This document shows, piece after piece, positions 1 to 7,266 of a DNA stretch of 12,073 bases. Source of the stretch: Pelotomaculum sp. (GTDB lineage Bacteria > Bacillota > Desulfotomaculia > Desulfotomaculales > Pelotomaculaceae); NCBI GenBank assembly GCA_022839445.1, contig JALHFC010000025.1:1-12073 (forward strand), read 5' to 3'. A program made the position numbers and the translations under genes. Positions within the stretch are counted from its first letter, which is position 1; every line of letters begins with the position of its first letter. The notes beneath the pieces are model-generated. The model did no database searches. It saw only the letters and a program-made list of their open reading frames with translations, and had not been told where the DNA came from.

Positions 1-3000
1 CGTCCTATGTCGTTTTCCGGCCGGTCCCGGTCCTGCAAACTAAGTAACAATATCTCCAGCGCGTCCAACATCGCCGCCGGCTCCTGTAGGCAGTCGCCGT
101 CTATGCGCAGCTTAATTTCGAACCCTTCCGCCGCTTCCACAAATTTAATCCTGTTCTGGTACTGCCGTCCCGCCGCTACCAGCGCTTCACCGGTAAGTAA
201 ATGATCCGATCCGAAAAATAGGCGAAACTGTGACGGCAAAAGGCTGATTGTTTTAATCCCTAGCTGCCCGGCCAATACCCGTACTTTGGCCACTGCTAGC
301 AAATTTTGCACCGGCCCCGGCAGATCCCCGAAACGATCCACCAGTTCATCTTCTAGCTCCGGGAGATCATCCGCCGCAGTCATACCGGCCAGCCGCTTGT
401 ATATTTCTAATTTCTGATTCGCGTCGGGAATGTAAGTGTCTGGAATATAGGCCTCCACCGGCAGCTCGCCTTCTTTGGCGTCTCTTCACCCCTGGCTTCC
501 CGGACAGCCTCCTCCATCAGGCGGCAGTACAGGTCAAAACCCACCGCTGCAATATGCCCGTGCTGCTGGGCCCCTAAAATATTTCCCGCGCCCCGGATTT
601 CCAGATCGCGCATGGCGATTTTAAAACCGGATCCAAGCTCGGTAAACTCACGGATGGCGACCAGGCGCTTTTCAGCGGCTTCGCCGAGCACCCTATCCTT
701 GCGGTAAGTGAAGTAGGCGTAGGCCTGGCGGTTGGAGCGCCCGACCCTCCCCCTGAGCTGGTAGAGCTGGGCTAGGCCCATCATGCCAGCCTCTTTTACA
801 ATAAGTGTATTTACATTGGGAATGTCCAGGCCGTTTTCGATGATGGTGGTGCAGACCAGAACATCAAACTCACGGTTCATGAAATCCAACATCGCCTGCT
901 CCAGCTCATCTTCCCTCATCTGGCCGTGTCCCATCACAATCCTGGCGTCAGGAACCAGGTCTTTCAGGCGAGCCGCAACCCGGTCCAGATCCGCTACTCT
1001 GTTGTAAACAAAAAATACCTGACCACCCCGGCTTAATTCCCGGCTAATAGCCTCTCTGATTAAAACCGGATCCTCCTCCAGAACGTAGGTCTGTACCGGG
1101 TAACGGTCCTCAGGCGGTGTTTCCAAAATGCTGGTGTCCCGCATACCGACCAGGGACATATGCAGTGTGCGCGGGATGGGAGTTGCGGAAAGGGTGAGAA
1201 CATCGACATCCTTGCGCATCATCTTTAACCGTTCCTTGTGGGCCACCCCGAAGCGCTGCTCCTCGTCCACAATTAAAAGCCCCAGGTCATTAAACCGTAC
1301 ATCTTCCTGGAGAATCCGGTGGGTGCCGATCACTATATCCACAACGCCCCGCCCCAGCCCCTGCAACACCTGGCGCTGCTCGCGGGGTGTCCGGAAGCGG
1401 CTTAAGACTTCTACGTTCACTGGATAGCTCGCAAATCTTTCCTGGAAGGTATTGTAATGCTGCTGGGCCAGGATGGTCGTAGGCGCCAGCATGGCCACCT
1501 GCTTGCCGTCCATCACCGCTTTAAAAGCCGCCCGCAGCGCCACTTCTGTCTTGCCGTAACCGACATCCCCACAGAGCAGCCGGTCCATGGGCTTGCGGCA
1601 CTCCATGTCGGCCTTGATCTCCTCTATGGCACGAAGCTGGTCAACAGTTTCCTCGTAAGGAAAGGCGTCCTCAAATTCCTTCTGCCAAACTGTATCTTTC
1701 CCAAAAGCGTAACCGCTCACAGCTTCCCTTGCAGCGTAAAGGGCCAGCAACTCACCGGCCATTTCCCTGACGGCTTCCTTCACCTTTCCCTTAGCCCGGG
1801 CCCACTCGGCGCCCCCCAAGCTGGACAGTCGCGGCGGCTCACCCTCGCCGCCGAGGTACTTCTGGATTAAGCCCACCTGGTCAACCGGCACATAGAGCTT
1901 ATCCTCCCCGGCGTACTTCACCAGGAGGTACTCCTTCTGAACGCCCCCGATCGTCAGGGGCGATACTCCAAGATAGCGCCCAATCCCGTGGTTGACGTGG
2001 ACAACATAATCCCCGGTTTTTATATCAACAAAGGGGGCTAGGCGCTCTGATCGCTTCCACTCTTTCCTGGGCTTTTTACGTTGCCCGAAAATATCAGCTT
2101 CGGTGACCACCACCAGGCGGCAGCCGGGCAACTCAAAGCCGCCCCTCATGTTTCCGGGGGCAATTACTACATTGCCGCTCCTGACATGCCCTTCCAAAAA
2201 GTTAGCAAAAAAGGCGTCAATCCCGTGATCTTTTAACGCAGCAAGAAGCTGCTGCTGCCGCTGCCGGGCGGAAACAAGAAGGACGACGGCACAGCCCGAC
2301 TTGCGCCATTGGTGAATCTGTTCCGATAGCATTTTGATGTTGCCCAGGAAGCTCTGCATGGGTTTCCCGGGAAAACTGACGATATTTTGCGGCTTAATGA
2401 ATCGCGGCTGCCGCGGCAGTAAAGAGAAGTAAATACTCTGCCGGAGAGATAAGGCCTTCTTCATGTGGTCCCACCCGGCATAGCCCAGAAACTGGGATGG
2501 GAGAAGCCTCCCCTGGTCTAAAAGGTCTGTATATGTTTCCGTGCGCTCCCGCAGGACAGACTCCACAACTTCTTTAACCCTTGCCGGGTCGACTGTTAAA
2601 ACAGGGGCGCCCACAGGAAGGTAATCCATCAGGGTAACGAACTCCCGGTAAAAGTACGGAAGAAAATGATCTAAATCATCGAAGTTAGCGTCAAAATGTT
2701 CGATTAACTCGCTAAAACTATCTTCTATACGGCGCACGGCCTTGGTGTCACCGGCCTTGCCCAGCCTGCGTACCTGTACCTCATATTCTTTGACCAGAGC
2801 CGACCGGGCGCTTTTCCTAAGCTTTTCTTCTAAAACAATTAATTCCCTGGCAGGGTACAGAGTCAGATCGTTAATTTTTTCTTCTGAACGCTGGGTGGCC
2901 GTATTAAAACGGCGGATGGAGTCCACCTCGTCGTCAAAAAACTCCAGCCGGGCCGGCCTGTGGGCAGTCATAGGGAAAATGTCGAGAATGCCGCCGCGCA

Positions 3001-3529
3001 GGCCGAACTGGCCCCGCTCCTCCACCATGTCAGCCCGTTCAAAACCCAGGACCGGCAAGCGGCGCAGCAACTCCTCCATGTCCACGCGGTCGCCTACGGC
3101 AAGGCGATAAGCCGCCGAACAGAAGTCGTCCGGAGGGATTAACCGCCTTAACAGGGCTTCGGCGGGGGCTACTATTACTATATGCTCACCCCTGGCCAGG
3201 CTCTCCAACACGAGCAAACGCCGGGCCATTACCTCTTTGCTCTGGGCCAGGACCTGGTAGGGCAACAACTGCCAGACCGGGAACAGGCGCACAGGAACAC
3301 CGGGCATCAGTGCCGACAGTTCATCAACAAGAATACCGGCCTCCCGCTCCCCCGGTGCCACCGCCAGCACCGGCAGCGGGGCGGTTTTTTCAGTCAGACC
3401 GGCAAAAAGATAGCTAAGCTGAGGGCCGGAAAGGCCAAAAACCACCTGCTGCCCCAGTTTGTTTTCGAGTCCCCGGACCAAGGTTTCGAACTCTGTAGAG
3501 AATTGAAGTGGTTTTAAAATACCACGCAT
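1..3529 (-). CDS. mfd: Transcription-repair coupling factor Mfd, frameshifted near its C terminus and cut by the window edge
   Basis: Mfd is the ATP-driven DNA translocase that pushes stalled RNA polymerase off damaged templates and recruits UvrA. Seen in order: a UvrB-like N-terminal region (about residues 1-350, including the GLRGGILDIFP stretch at 176-186), the CarD-like RNA-polymerase-interacting domain (about 497-560), then a RecG-like helicase core. The core has Walker A GDVGYGKTE (654-662), DEEQ box (755-758), SATPIPRT (781-788) and motif VI QLRGRVGR (924-931). ATG 3529 follows GGAGG at a spacing of about 8. The frame breaks at about residue 1019 (474-476). The original frame ends at 407, while the -1 frame carries on from ELPVEAYIPDTYIPD to the left edge with typical Mfd C-terminal sequence. 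About 1176 residues are visible, close to the usual full length, so only a short tail is missing. It lies downstream of fin, as in Bacillus. Identity is certain; whether the frameshift is real is not. Confidence 0.96.
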
Positions 3530-3556
3530 AAATACAACCTCCGCGTTTTCTCCATC

Positions 3557-3595
3557 ACAAAAAGAGCTTTAGCAAAGACAAAGGCTAAAGCTCTT
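3557..3595 (-). terminator. Terminator-like hairpin between fin and mfd
   Basis: Read on the minus strand, a perfect 12-bp stem (AAGAGCTTTAGC / GCTAAAGCTCTT, 3562-3595) with a 10-base loop runs into a run of five T. It begins about 30 bases after the fin stop and ends about 28 bases before the mfd start, so it lies inside the presumed operon. The structure is seen directly; its function as an intrinsic terminator or attenuator is inferred. On the plus strand the hairpin lacks a strong T-tract. Confidence 0.65.
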
Positions 3596-3625
3596 AAATT
3601 TCGGACGACATACAATTTGACTGCT

Positions 3626-3856
3626 TCAATGCGGCGCCGTCCAGTTATATAAAGCACTGTCAGGACCGCCGTAAAGTGTTTCCCGGCAATCGCCGCAAAG
3701 AGTTTTAATCACTACCACATCCTGGTCGCCTATTCTCATTATATCTGTCTGTTCCTCCCCCGTCAAGCTGCACGCCTCGCCGGCAGAGGGCCGAAATAAA
3801 AGTCCTGTCTCATTAACTACCACATCGCAGCACTCACATATATACAGCAATTTCAA
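3626..3856 (-). CDS. fin: Anti-sigma-F factor Fin (YabK/DUF2757 family)
   Basis: A small zinc-ribbon-like protein of 76 residues. In Bacillus subtilis, Fin inhibits sigma-F in the forespore and helps the switch to sigma-G. The call rests on size, two CxxC pairs (C7/C10 in YICECC and C54/C57 in CGDC, numbered from the TTG start), the N-terminal pattern xLLYICExC, and the position between pth and mfd, which matches Bacillus. The start is uncertain. I chose TTG at 3856, preceded by a G-rich stretch, because it puts the first Cys pair where the family has it. GTG at 3880 would give 84 residues but overlaps the AGGAGG upstream and leaves it no spacing. Sequence conservation outside the cysteines is modest, so family membership leans partly on synteny. 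Confidence 0.8.
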   Translation of the reverse strand: MKLLYICECCDVVVNETGLLFRPSAGEACSLTGEEQTDIMRIGDQDVVVIKTLCGDCRETLYGGPDSALYNWTAPH

Positions 3857-3888
3857 TGTCCGGCCCCCGCAGGGACACACCTCCTAAA

Positions 3889-3913
3889 CGCTTTTTAAGG
3901 CCTGGCAAAAGCG
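3889..3913. repeat. Inverted repeat between pth and fin
   Basis: CGCTTTT (3889-3895) pairs with AAAAGCG (3907-3913) across an 11-base loop, and AAAAGCGCTTTT (3907-3918) is itself a 12-base palindrome. On the plus strand a T-rich run (CTTTTTTCGTTTTTTG) follows, which looks terminator-like in the direction opposite to the genes. On the minus strand the stem runs into TTTAGGAGG, so it sits directly before the AGGAGG ahead of fin. The role is unknown; it could be a weak bidirectional terminator or could affect fin translation. Confidence 0.35.
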
Positions 3914-3937
3914 CTTTTTTCGTTTTTTGTCTAACCT

Positions 3938-4519
3938 TTAAGTTTTCGTACTGTTTTTTCTATTGTAAAGGTTCATGGCCCGCTCCACTCCGTCGCGCAC
4001 AATGCAGAATACCGCCTCTGCCGCCAGTTCGACGGCTTCCCCCACCATTTCAGCGTCATCACCGGCTAAACGGCTCAAAACGTAATCAACACTCTCAAAG
4101 TCAGGCTCTTGCGGCCTGCCGATCCCCACCCTGATCCTGCAAAAGTTTTCGGTTCCCAGAGCCTGGATAACAGACTGCATCCCCTTGTGACCGCCGGAGC
4201 CGCCATCCGGACGGATACGCAGCTTGCCGGGGGGCAGGTCCAGGTCGTCATAGATGACGATGAGTTCGTCAGGCGCCAGCTTGTACCAGTTCATGAGCGC
4301 GCTTACCGCCCCACCGCTTAAGTTCATATAAGTCTGGGGCTTGACCAGCGCGACCTTTTCACCGTTTATGTATCCCTGGCCCACCTGCGCCTTAAACATC
4401 TTCTTTCCCACGACCACGCCAATCTCCCGGGCCAGGCGGTCGATCACCATAAAGCCCACGTTATGCCTGGTAGCGGCGTACTCCCTGCCCGGGTTGCCCA
4501 GTCCTACGATCAATTTCAT
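3938..4519 (-). CDS. pth: Peptidyl-tRNA hydrolase
   Basis: A cytoplasmic esterase that frees tRNA from peptidyl-tRNA dropped by the ribosome. The 193-residue protein has the full family pattern: GLGNPG (6-11, with Asn9), TRHNVG (17-22, with the catalytic His19), QTYMNLSG (62-69), YDDLDLPPG (90-98, with Asp91 equivalent to E. coli Asp93), GGSGGHKG (106-113) and RIRVGIGRP (128-136). The position matching E. coli Asn114 is Lys112 here. ATG 4519 was chosen because GGAGG sits 8 bases before it and the mature family N terminus is MKLIVGLGNPG. A GTG at 4534 lies inside that ribosome binding site and is rejected. It lies 116 bases after rplY and 57 bases before the AGGAGG side of fin, in a same-strand block. 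Confidence 0.97.
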   Translation of the reverse strand: MKLIVGLGNPGREYAATRHNVGFMVIDRLAREIGVVVGKKMFKAQVGQGYINGEKVALVKPQTYMNLSGGAVSALMNWYKLAPDELIVIYDDLDLPPGKLRIRPDGGSGGHKGMQSVIQALGTENFCRIRVGIGRPQEPDFESVDYVLSRLAGDDAEMVGEAVELAAEAVFCIVRDGVERAMNLYNRKNSTKT

Positions 4520-4549
4520 CAACAGCGCCTCCACAACTAATCTGCATCT

Positions 4550-4578
4550 ATTTTACCCCAGCAGGCAGGTAGATGAAA
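4550..4578 (-). promoter_or_regulatory. Weak candidate promoter ahead of pth
   Basis: On the minus strand TAAAAT (4550-4555) lies 17 bases downstream of TTTCAT (4573-4578), in the 116-base gap after rplY. The -10 is good and the -35 is poor. It could give pth some transcription of its own, but chance is a real alternative. Confidence 0.22.
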
Positions 4579-4635
4579 GGATATTTGTGGTTGGGCGCCG
4601 GTGGTCAGTCTTGGGAAACAGTATGCGAGCGCTTT

Positions 4636-5274
4636 TTAGGCGCCCCCTTCCCCGGCCTCACCGGCTTGTGCCTCTGTTTCTTCCTCCGGCGGGGCCTCAT
4701 CTTCTACGTGAGGTTTTTCCGCAGCGGAAACAGTAACAACCAGCGCGAGCGGGTCTTCTACCAACCTCACATCCGGCGGCAGGATGAGGTCGGACACGGT
4801 AACGGTTCCCCCGATATCCAGGCCTGATATGTCAACCGTTATTGATTCAGGAATTTTTGTCGCCAGGCATTCCACTTCTACGCGCCGCATCAGCGGTGTC
4901 AGGATGCCGCCGGCAGCTACACCCGGGGCGGCGCCTTCCAGGTGAATGGGCACGGCGGCATGTACCTTGTCTTTCAAAGAAACCTGGTGAAAATCGGCGT
5001 GGATTAATTCGCGGCGCACCGGATCCCGCTGGAGCGCCTTCACCAGCACCTTGTACTTCTTAACTTTACCGTTTTCTCTAATTTTCATGCTTATAAGCGC
5101 ATTTGAACCGGCTTCATTAAGAATTTTGATCAGCTTCTTCGATTCAACCGCAATCGGCAAACTGCCCACGTTTTTACCGTAAACAACAGCCGGAATCATT
5201 CCTTCCGCCCTCAGGAGACGCTTGTAACTGCCGCTTTTCTCCGTCCTTGCCCGGCCTTCCAACTCTAATTCCAT
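4636..5274 (-). CDS. rplY: 50S ribosomal protein L25, long TL5/Ctc form
   Basis: A 5S-rRNA-binding ribosomal protein, called Ctc in Bacillus, where it is a general stress protein. The 212 residues fit the two-domain TL5/Ctc type rather than the short E. coli L25. The N-terminal 5S-binding domain (about 4-96) includes RLLRAEGMIPAVVYG (19-33) and LQRDPVRRELIHADFHQV (81-98). A beta-rich C-terminal domain (about 104-186) includes LEGAAPGVAAGG and VDISGLDIGG. A low-complexity acidic tail rich in E, A and G follows (190-212). ATG 5274 has GGGAG about 9 bases upstream. It is the first gene of the minus-strand block leading to pth, fin and mfd, the conserved Firmicute order, and it faces the TetR cassette divergently. 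Its own promoter is not clear: TTGACA (minus strand, 5361-5366) lies inside a palindrome, with TATCAC only 15 bases on. Confidence 0.96.
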   Translation of the reverse strand: MELELEGRARTEKSGSYKRLLRAEGMIPAVVYGKNVGSLPIAVESKKLIKILNEAGSNALISMKIRENGKVKKYKVLVKALQRDPVRRELIHADFHQVSLKDKVHAAVPIHLEGAAPGVAAGGILTPLMRRVEVECLATKIPESITVDISGLDIGGTVTVSDLILPPDVRLVEDPLALVVTVSAAEKPHVEDEAPPEEETEAQAGEAGEGGA

Positions 5275-5317
5275 ATATTCAATCTCCCTTCCTTTGATGA
5301 TTATTATTCCCTTTTAT

Positions 5318-5377
5318 TGTCACAACCATTCCCAAAAAGGTGATAGGGAAACGGGGTTGTTGTCAACAACGTGACAA
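5318..5377. repeat. Repeated TTGTCA(C) elements in the rplY-tetR gap
   Basis: TTGTCAC (5318-5324) is mirrored by GTGACAA (5371-5377), and a further TTGTCA sits at 5360-5365, 42 bases (about four helical turns) from the first. They lie in the likely promoter region of rplY. Repeated, helically phased copies can mark a regulator's binding sites, but the motif is short and no regulator is identified. Confidence 0.3.
5356..5370. promoter_or_regulatory. Perfect 15-base palindrome, possible operator
   Basis: GTTGTTG-T-CAACAAC has 7-base arms matching perfectly around a single central base. It contains a minus-strand TTGACA that could be the -35 element of the rplY promoter, which would make it a classic repressor position. 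The symmetry is seen directly; the function and the protein that would bind are unknown. Confidence 0.45.
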
Positions 5378-5382
5378 ATTAA

Positions 5383-5397
5383 AATTGATTTTCAATT
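5383..5397. promoter_or_regulatory. Perfect inverted repeat AATTGA-TTT-TCAATT
   Basis: Two 6-base arms match perfectly around a 3-base spacer in an AT-rich stretch upstream of the tetR promoter candidate. It is loosely reminiscent of Fur-type boxes but does not match a consensus well enough to name. In AT-rich DNA such a repeat can arise by chance. Confidence 0.3.
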
Positions 5398-5413
5398 AAC
5401 TATCGTATTAATG

Positions 5414-5443
5414 TTGACTAATACTATAAAAATGTCGTAAGAT
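5414..5443 (+). promoter_or_regulatory. Candidate sigma-A promoter for the efflux cassette
   Basis: TTGACT (5414-5419) and TAAGAT (5438-5443) are separated by 18 bases on the plus strand. Transcription would begin near 5450, just upstream of the TetR gene and directly before the quasi-palindrome at 5452-5465. The -35 is close to consensus and the -10 is moderate. Confidence 0.5.
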
Positions 5444-5451
5444 TATTCCAA

Positions 5452-5465
5452 ACCGACCAGTCTGT
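5452..5465. promoter_or_regulatory. Candidate TetR-type operator
   Basis: ACCGACCAGTCTGT is a quasi-palindrome in which 5 of 7 symmetric base pairs match (arms AC.GAC / GTC.GT). Its form resembles the ACCGAC-GTCGGT type of site used by many TetR/AcrR regulators. It sits between the -10 element and the ribosome binding site of the TetR gene, where binding would block transcription and give autoregulation. Binding is inferred from form and position only. Confidence 0.45.
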
Positions 5466-5470
5466 CTTTA

Positions 5471-5480
5471 AGGAGGTGGA
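5471..5480 (+). promoter_or_regulatory. Strong ribosome binding site that favours a CTG start
   Basis: AGGAGGTGGA is a near-perfect Shine-Dalgarno sequence. Its spacing suits CTG at 5487 (about 8-10 bases) and is far too long for TTG at 5499 or ATG at 5511. It therefore bears on where the TetR protein begins. Confidence 0.7.
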
Positions 5481-5498
5481 TTTTTTCTGGCTAAGGAC

Positions 5499-6071
5499 TT
5501 GAAAAAGGACATGATCGCTGATGCCGCTTTATCCTGTTTTTTATCCACGGGATATGGCGGTACTTCCGTGGACGATATTGTAAAAGCGGCGGGAATGAGT
5601 AAAGGGGGTATCTACTGGCATTTTAAGAGTAAAGAAGAAATATTTCTATACCTTATCAAAAAATGGATGAGTGAAACTGAAAGGGAACTCCTGGATCTGT
5701 TAACAGGAACCGATTCTGCCAAAGAAAAGTTAAGAAAGTTAAAAGAATATTATCTTGAAAAAATAAACGGACCTGTTTCAGCAATAGTATATGAATTTAC
5801 CTTGCAGGCCAAGGATAAAGAAATATTAAACAAACTAAATATCTGTATCCGTAACTCAAAAAGAAAAAGCATTATTAAAAACTATATTCTATCGGCTATC
5901 CACAAAGGAGAGTTTAGGCCCCTGGATGCAGATGCGGCTGCAAATGTCTTAATCAGCGTTTTTGAAGGTATGAGCTTGCAGTGGTTTACACAGCATAAAG
6001 ACAAAAAAACATTAGAGCATACTGCAAATATGGCCTTAGATATTTTCCTTAAAGGTGTTTTAAATAAATAA
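5499..6071 (+). CDS. TetR/AcrR-family transcriptional regulator
   Basis: A DNA-binding repressor, probably of its own gene and the two efflux genes behind it. Numbered from TTG 5499 (190 residues), the N-terminal helix-turn-helix is classic: AALSCFLSTGYGGTSVDDIV (9-28), AAGMSKGGIYWHFKSKEEIF (30-49). The ligand-binding half (60-190) is helical and not conserved enough to name the ligand. The start is uncertain: CTG 5487 fits the AGGAGGTGGA site far better and would add AKDL after the initiator. The C-terminal half is strikingly AT-rich (12 G/C of 60 at 5821-5880) compared with the flanking housekeeping genes, consistent with transfer. The next gene starts 55 bases downstream on the same strand, so one transcript for regulator and pump is likely. 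Confidence 0.92.
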   Translation: MKKDMIADAALSCFLSTGYGGTSVDDIVKAAGMSKGGIYWHFKSKEEIFLYLIKKWMSETERELLDLLTGTDSAKEKLRKLKEYYLEKINGPVSAIVYEFTLQAKDKEILNKLNICIRNSKRKSIIKNYILSAIHKGEFRPLDADAAANVLISVFEGMSLQWFTQHKDKKTLEHTANMALDIFLKGVLNK

Positions 6072-6126
6072 TGAGTATATTTCAATCGTTTTGTATCACG
6101 ATTTATTTATGAAGGGAGATCATGGA

Positions 6127-7266
6127 TTGAAACGATTAACAAACCTGGCCATACTATTTTTGATAATAATGCTTATCGGTGGCTGTGGGAAAAAAACAGC
6201 GACACAGGAAGAAGAAGTAATGATTCCCGTTGAGACTACCAAAACGCAGGTTGCGGATTTGGCCCACATTTTAAATACTACCGGTGAAATCGTAGCCGGC
6301 GCCGAGGTGACAGTCGCCCCCAAAGTTTCCGGCCGGGTAGTCGCGCTATATGTTAAAGTTGGTGACAATGTCAGCCGGGGGCAAGTATTGTTTGAATTGG
6401 ATGCCACGGAATCACGCAATGCAAAAATCCTGGCAGAGGCCGGCGTAGGCATGGCCAGGGCCGGCTTGAATAAAGCGAAGCAGGCAGTGACTGATGCTGA
6501 GTTGAACTATGAGCGAACCAAAGCACTGTATGAATCGCAGGTGGCGTCCAAAGCTCAGTTTGACCAGGCTGAAAGCGCGCTCAGCGGCGCCCGTATCGGG
6601 GTGCAACTGGCCGAAGAGCAACTTGTACAGGCGGAAGCCACCCTGCAAAATGCACAGGAGAACTACAATAACTTTACGGTAACTTCTCCATTATCAGGGC
6701 AGGTGGCATCTGTTAATATGGAAAACGGCGAACTGGCCGGCCCTCAGATGAATGCGCTGACTATAGTACAATTGGACACTGTTAAGGTTAAAGTAAACCT
6801 GTCGGAAAATGCTATCGTTTCCATTAAACCGGGGGCTGAAGTTCCGGTAACGATTAACTCCTTAAATAAAACATTTAAAGGTACCGTTGCTTCGATCGGT
6901 CCCAAAGCCGACCCTGCAACCCGGGCTTTTCCCGTAGAGATCCAATTAAACAATGAACAGGGTGAAATTAAGGCCGGCATGGTGGCTGATTTACGCCTGG
7001 AGACAGGCTTATCCAAAGGCACTGTAGCCGTCCCGGCCGATGCCTTGCTGGAGCGCAACGGGCAGTACTGGGTCTTTGTGGTGGAAGACGGCAAAGCCAA
7101 AGAAATAACCGTCAAAAAGGGTATTGTTGCCGACCAGTTAGTTGAAATAAAAGATGGTCTAAAGGCAGGACAAGACGTCATTGTCCGCGGTAACCACCTG
7201 GTGACTGACGGTCAAAAGGTAAATGTGGCCAACAGCCGGGAGGGTTTATCAAATGAAAATAGCTAA
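6127..7266 (+). CDS. RND efflux membrane-fusion (periplasmic adaptor-like) lipoprotein
   Basis: An HlyD/AcrA-type subunit that works with the RND transporter encoded next. From TTG 6127 (379 residues): signal peptide with lipobox LIGGC (lipidated Cys20); first half of the lipoyl-like domain (about 61-93, VSGRVVALYVKVGDNVSRGQ); alpha-helical coiled-coil hairpin (about 96-178, rich in A, E, Q); second lipoyl half (183-206, SPLSGQVASV); beta-barrel (about 215-293); membrane-proximal domain to the C terminus (VPADALLERNGQYWVFVV at 302-319). TTG 6127 is chosen because AAGGGAG lies 8 bases upstream and it gives a clean signal peptide. An in-frame TTG at 6091 has no such site. A lipid anchor on the outer face of the cytoplasmic membrane suits a Gram-positive-type cell. 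The last 14 bases overlap the transporter gene, implying coupled translation. Confidence 0.93.
   Translation: MKRLTNLAILFLIIMLIGGCGKKTATQEEEVMIPVETTKTQVADLAHILNTTGEIVAGAEVTVAPKVSGRVVALYVKVGDNVSRGQVLFELDATESRNAKILAEAGVGMARAGLNKAKQAVTDAELNYERTKALYESQVASKAQFDQAESALSGARIGVQLAEEQLVQAEATLQNAQENYNNFTVTSPLSGQVASVNMENGELAGPQMNALTIVQLDTVKVKVNLSENAIVSIKPGAEVPVTINSLNKTFKGTVASIGPKADPATRAFPVEIQLNNEQGEIKAGMVADLRLETGLSKGTVAVPADALLERNGQYWVFVVEDGKAKEITVKKGIVADQLVEIKDGLKAGQDVIVRGNHLVTDGQKVNVANSREGLSNENS

Noticed and set aside
470..480. Programmed -1 ribosomal frameshifting in mfd
   Set aside because: No canonical X-XXY-YYZ slippery heptamer and no family precedent that I know; a lost base in a homopolymer is simpler.
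1457..1870. 137-codon open frame on the plus strand inside mfd
   Set aside because: Antisense to the conserved helicase core of Mfd; His-, Leu- and Gln-rich shadow translation with no domain signal.
6084..6103. AATCG / CGATT inverted repeat before the adaptor gene, possible second TetR site
   Set aside because: Only 5-base arms around a 10-base spacer and no resemblance to the 5452-5465 site; expected by chance.
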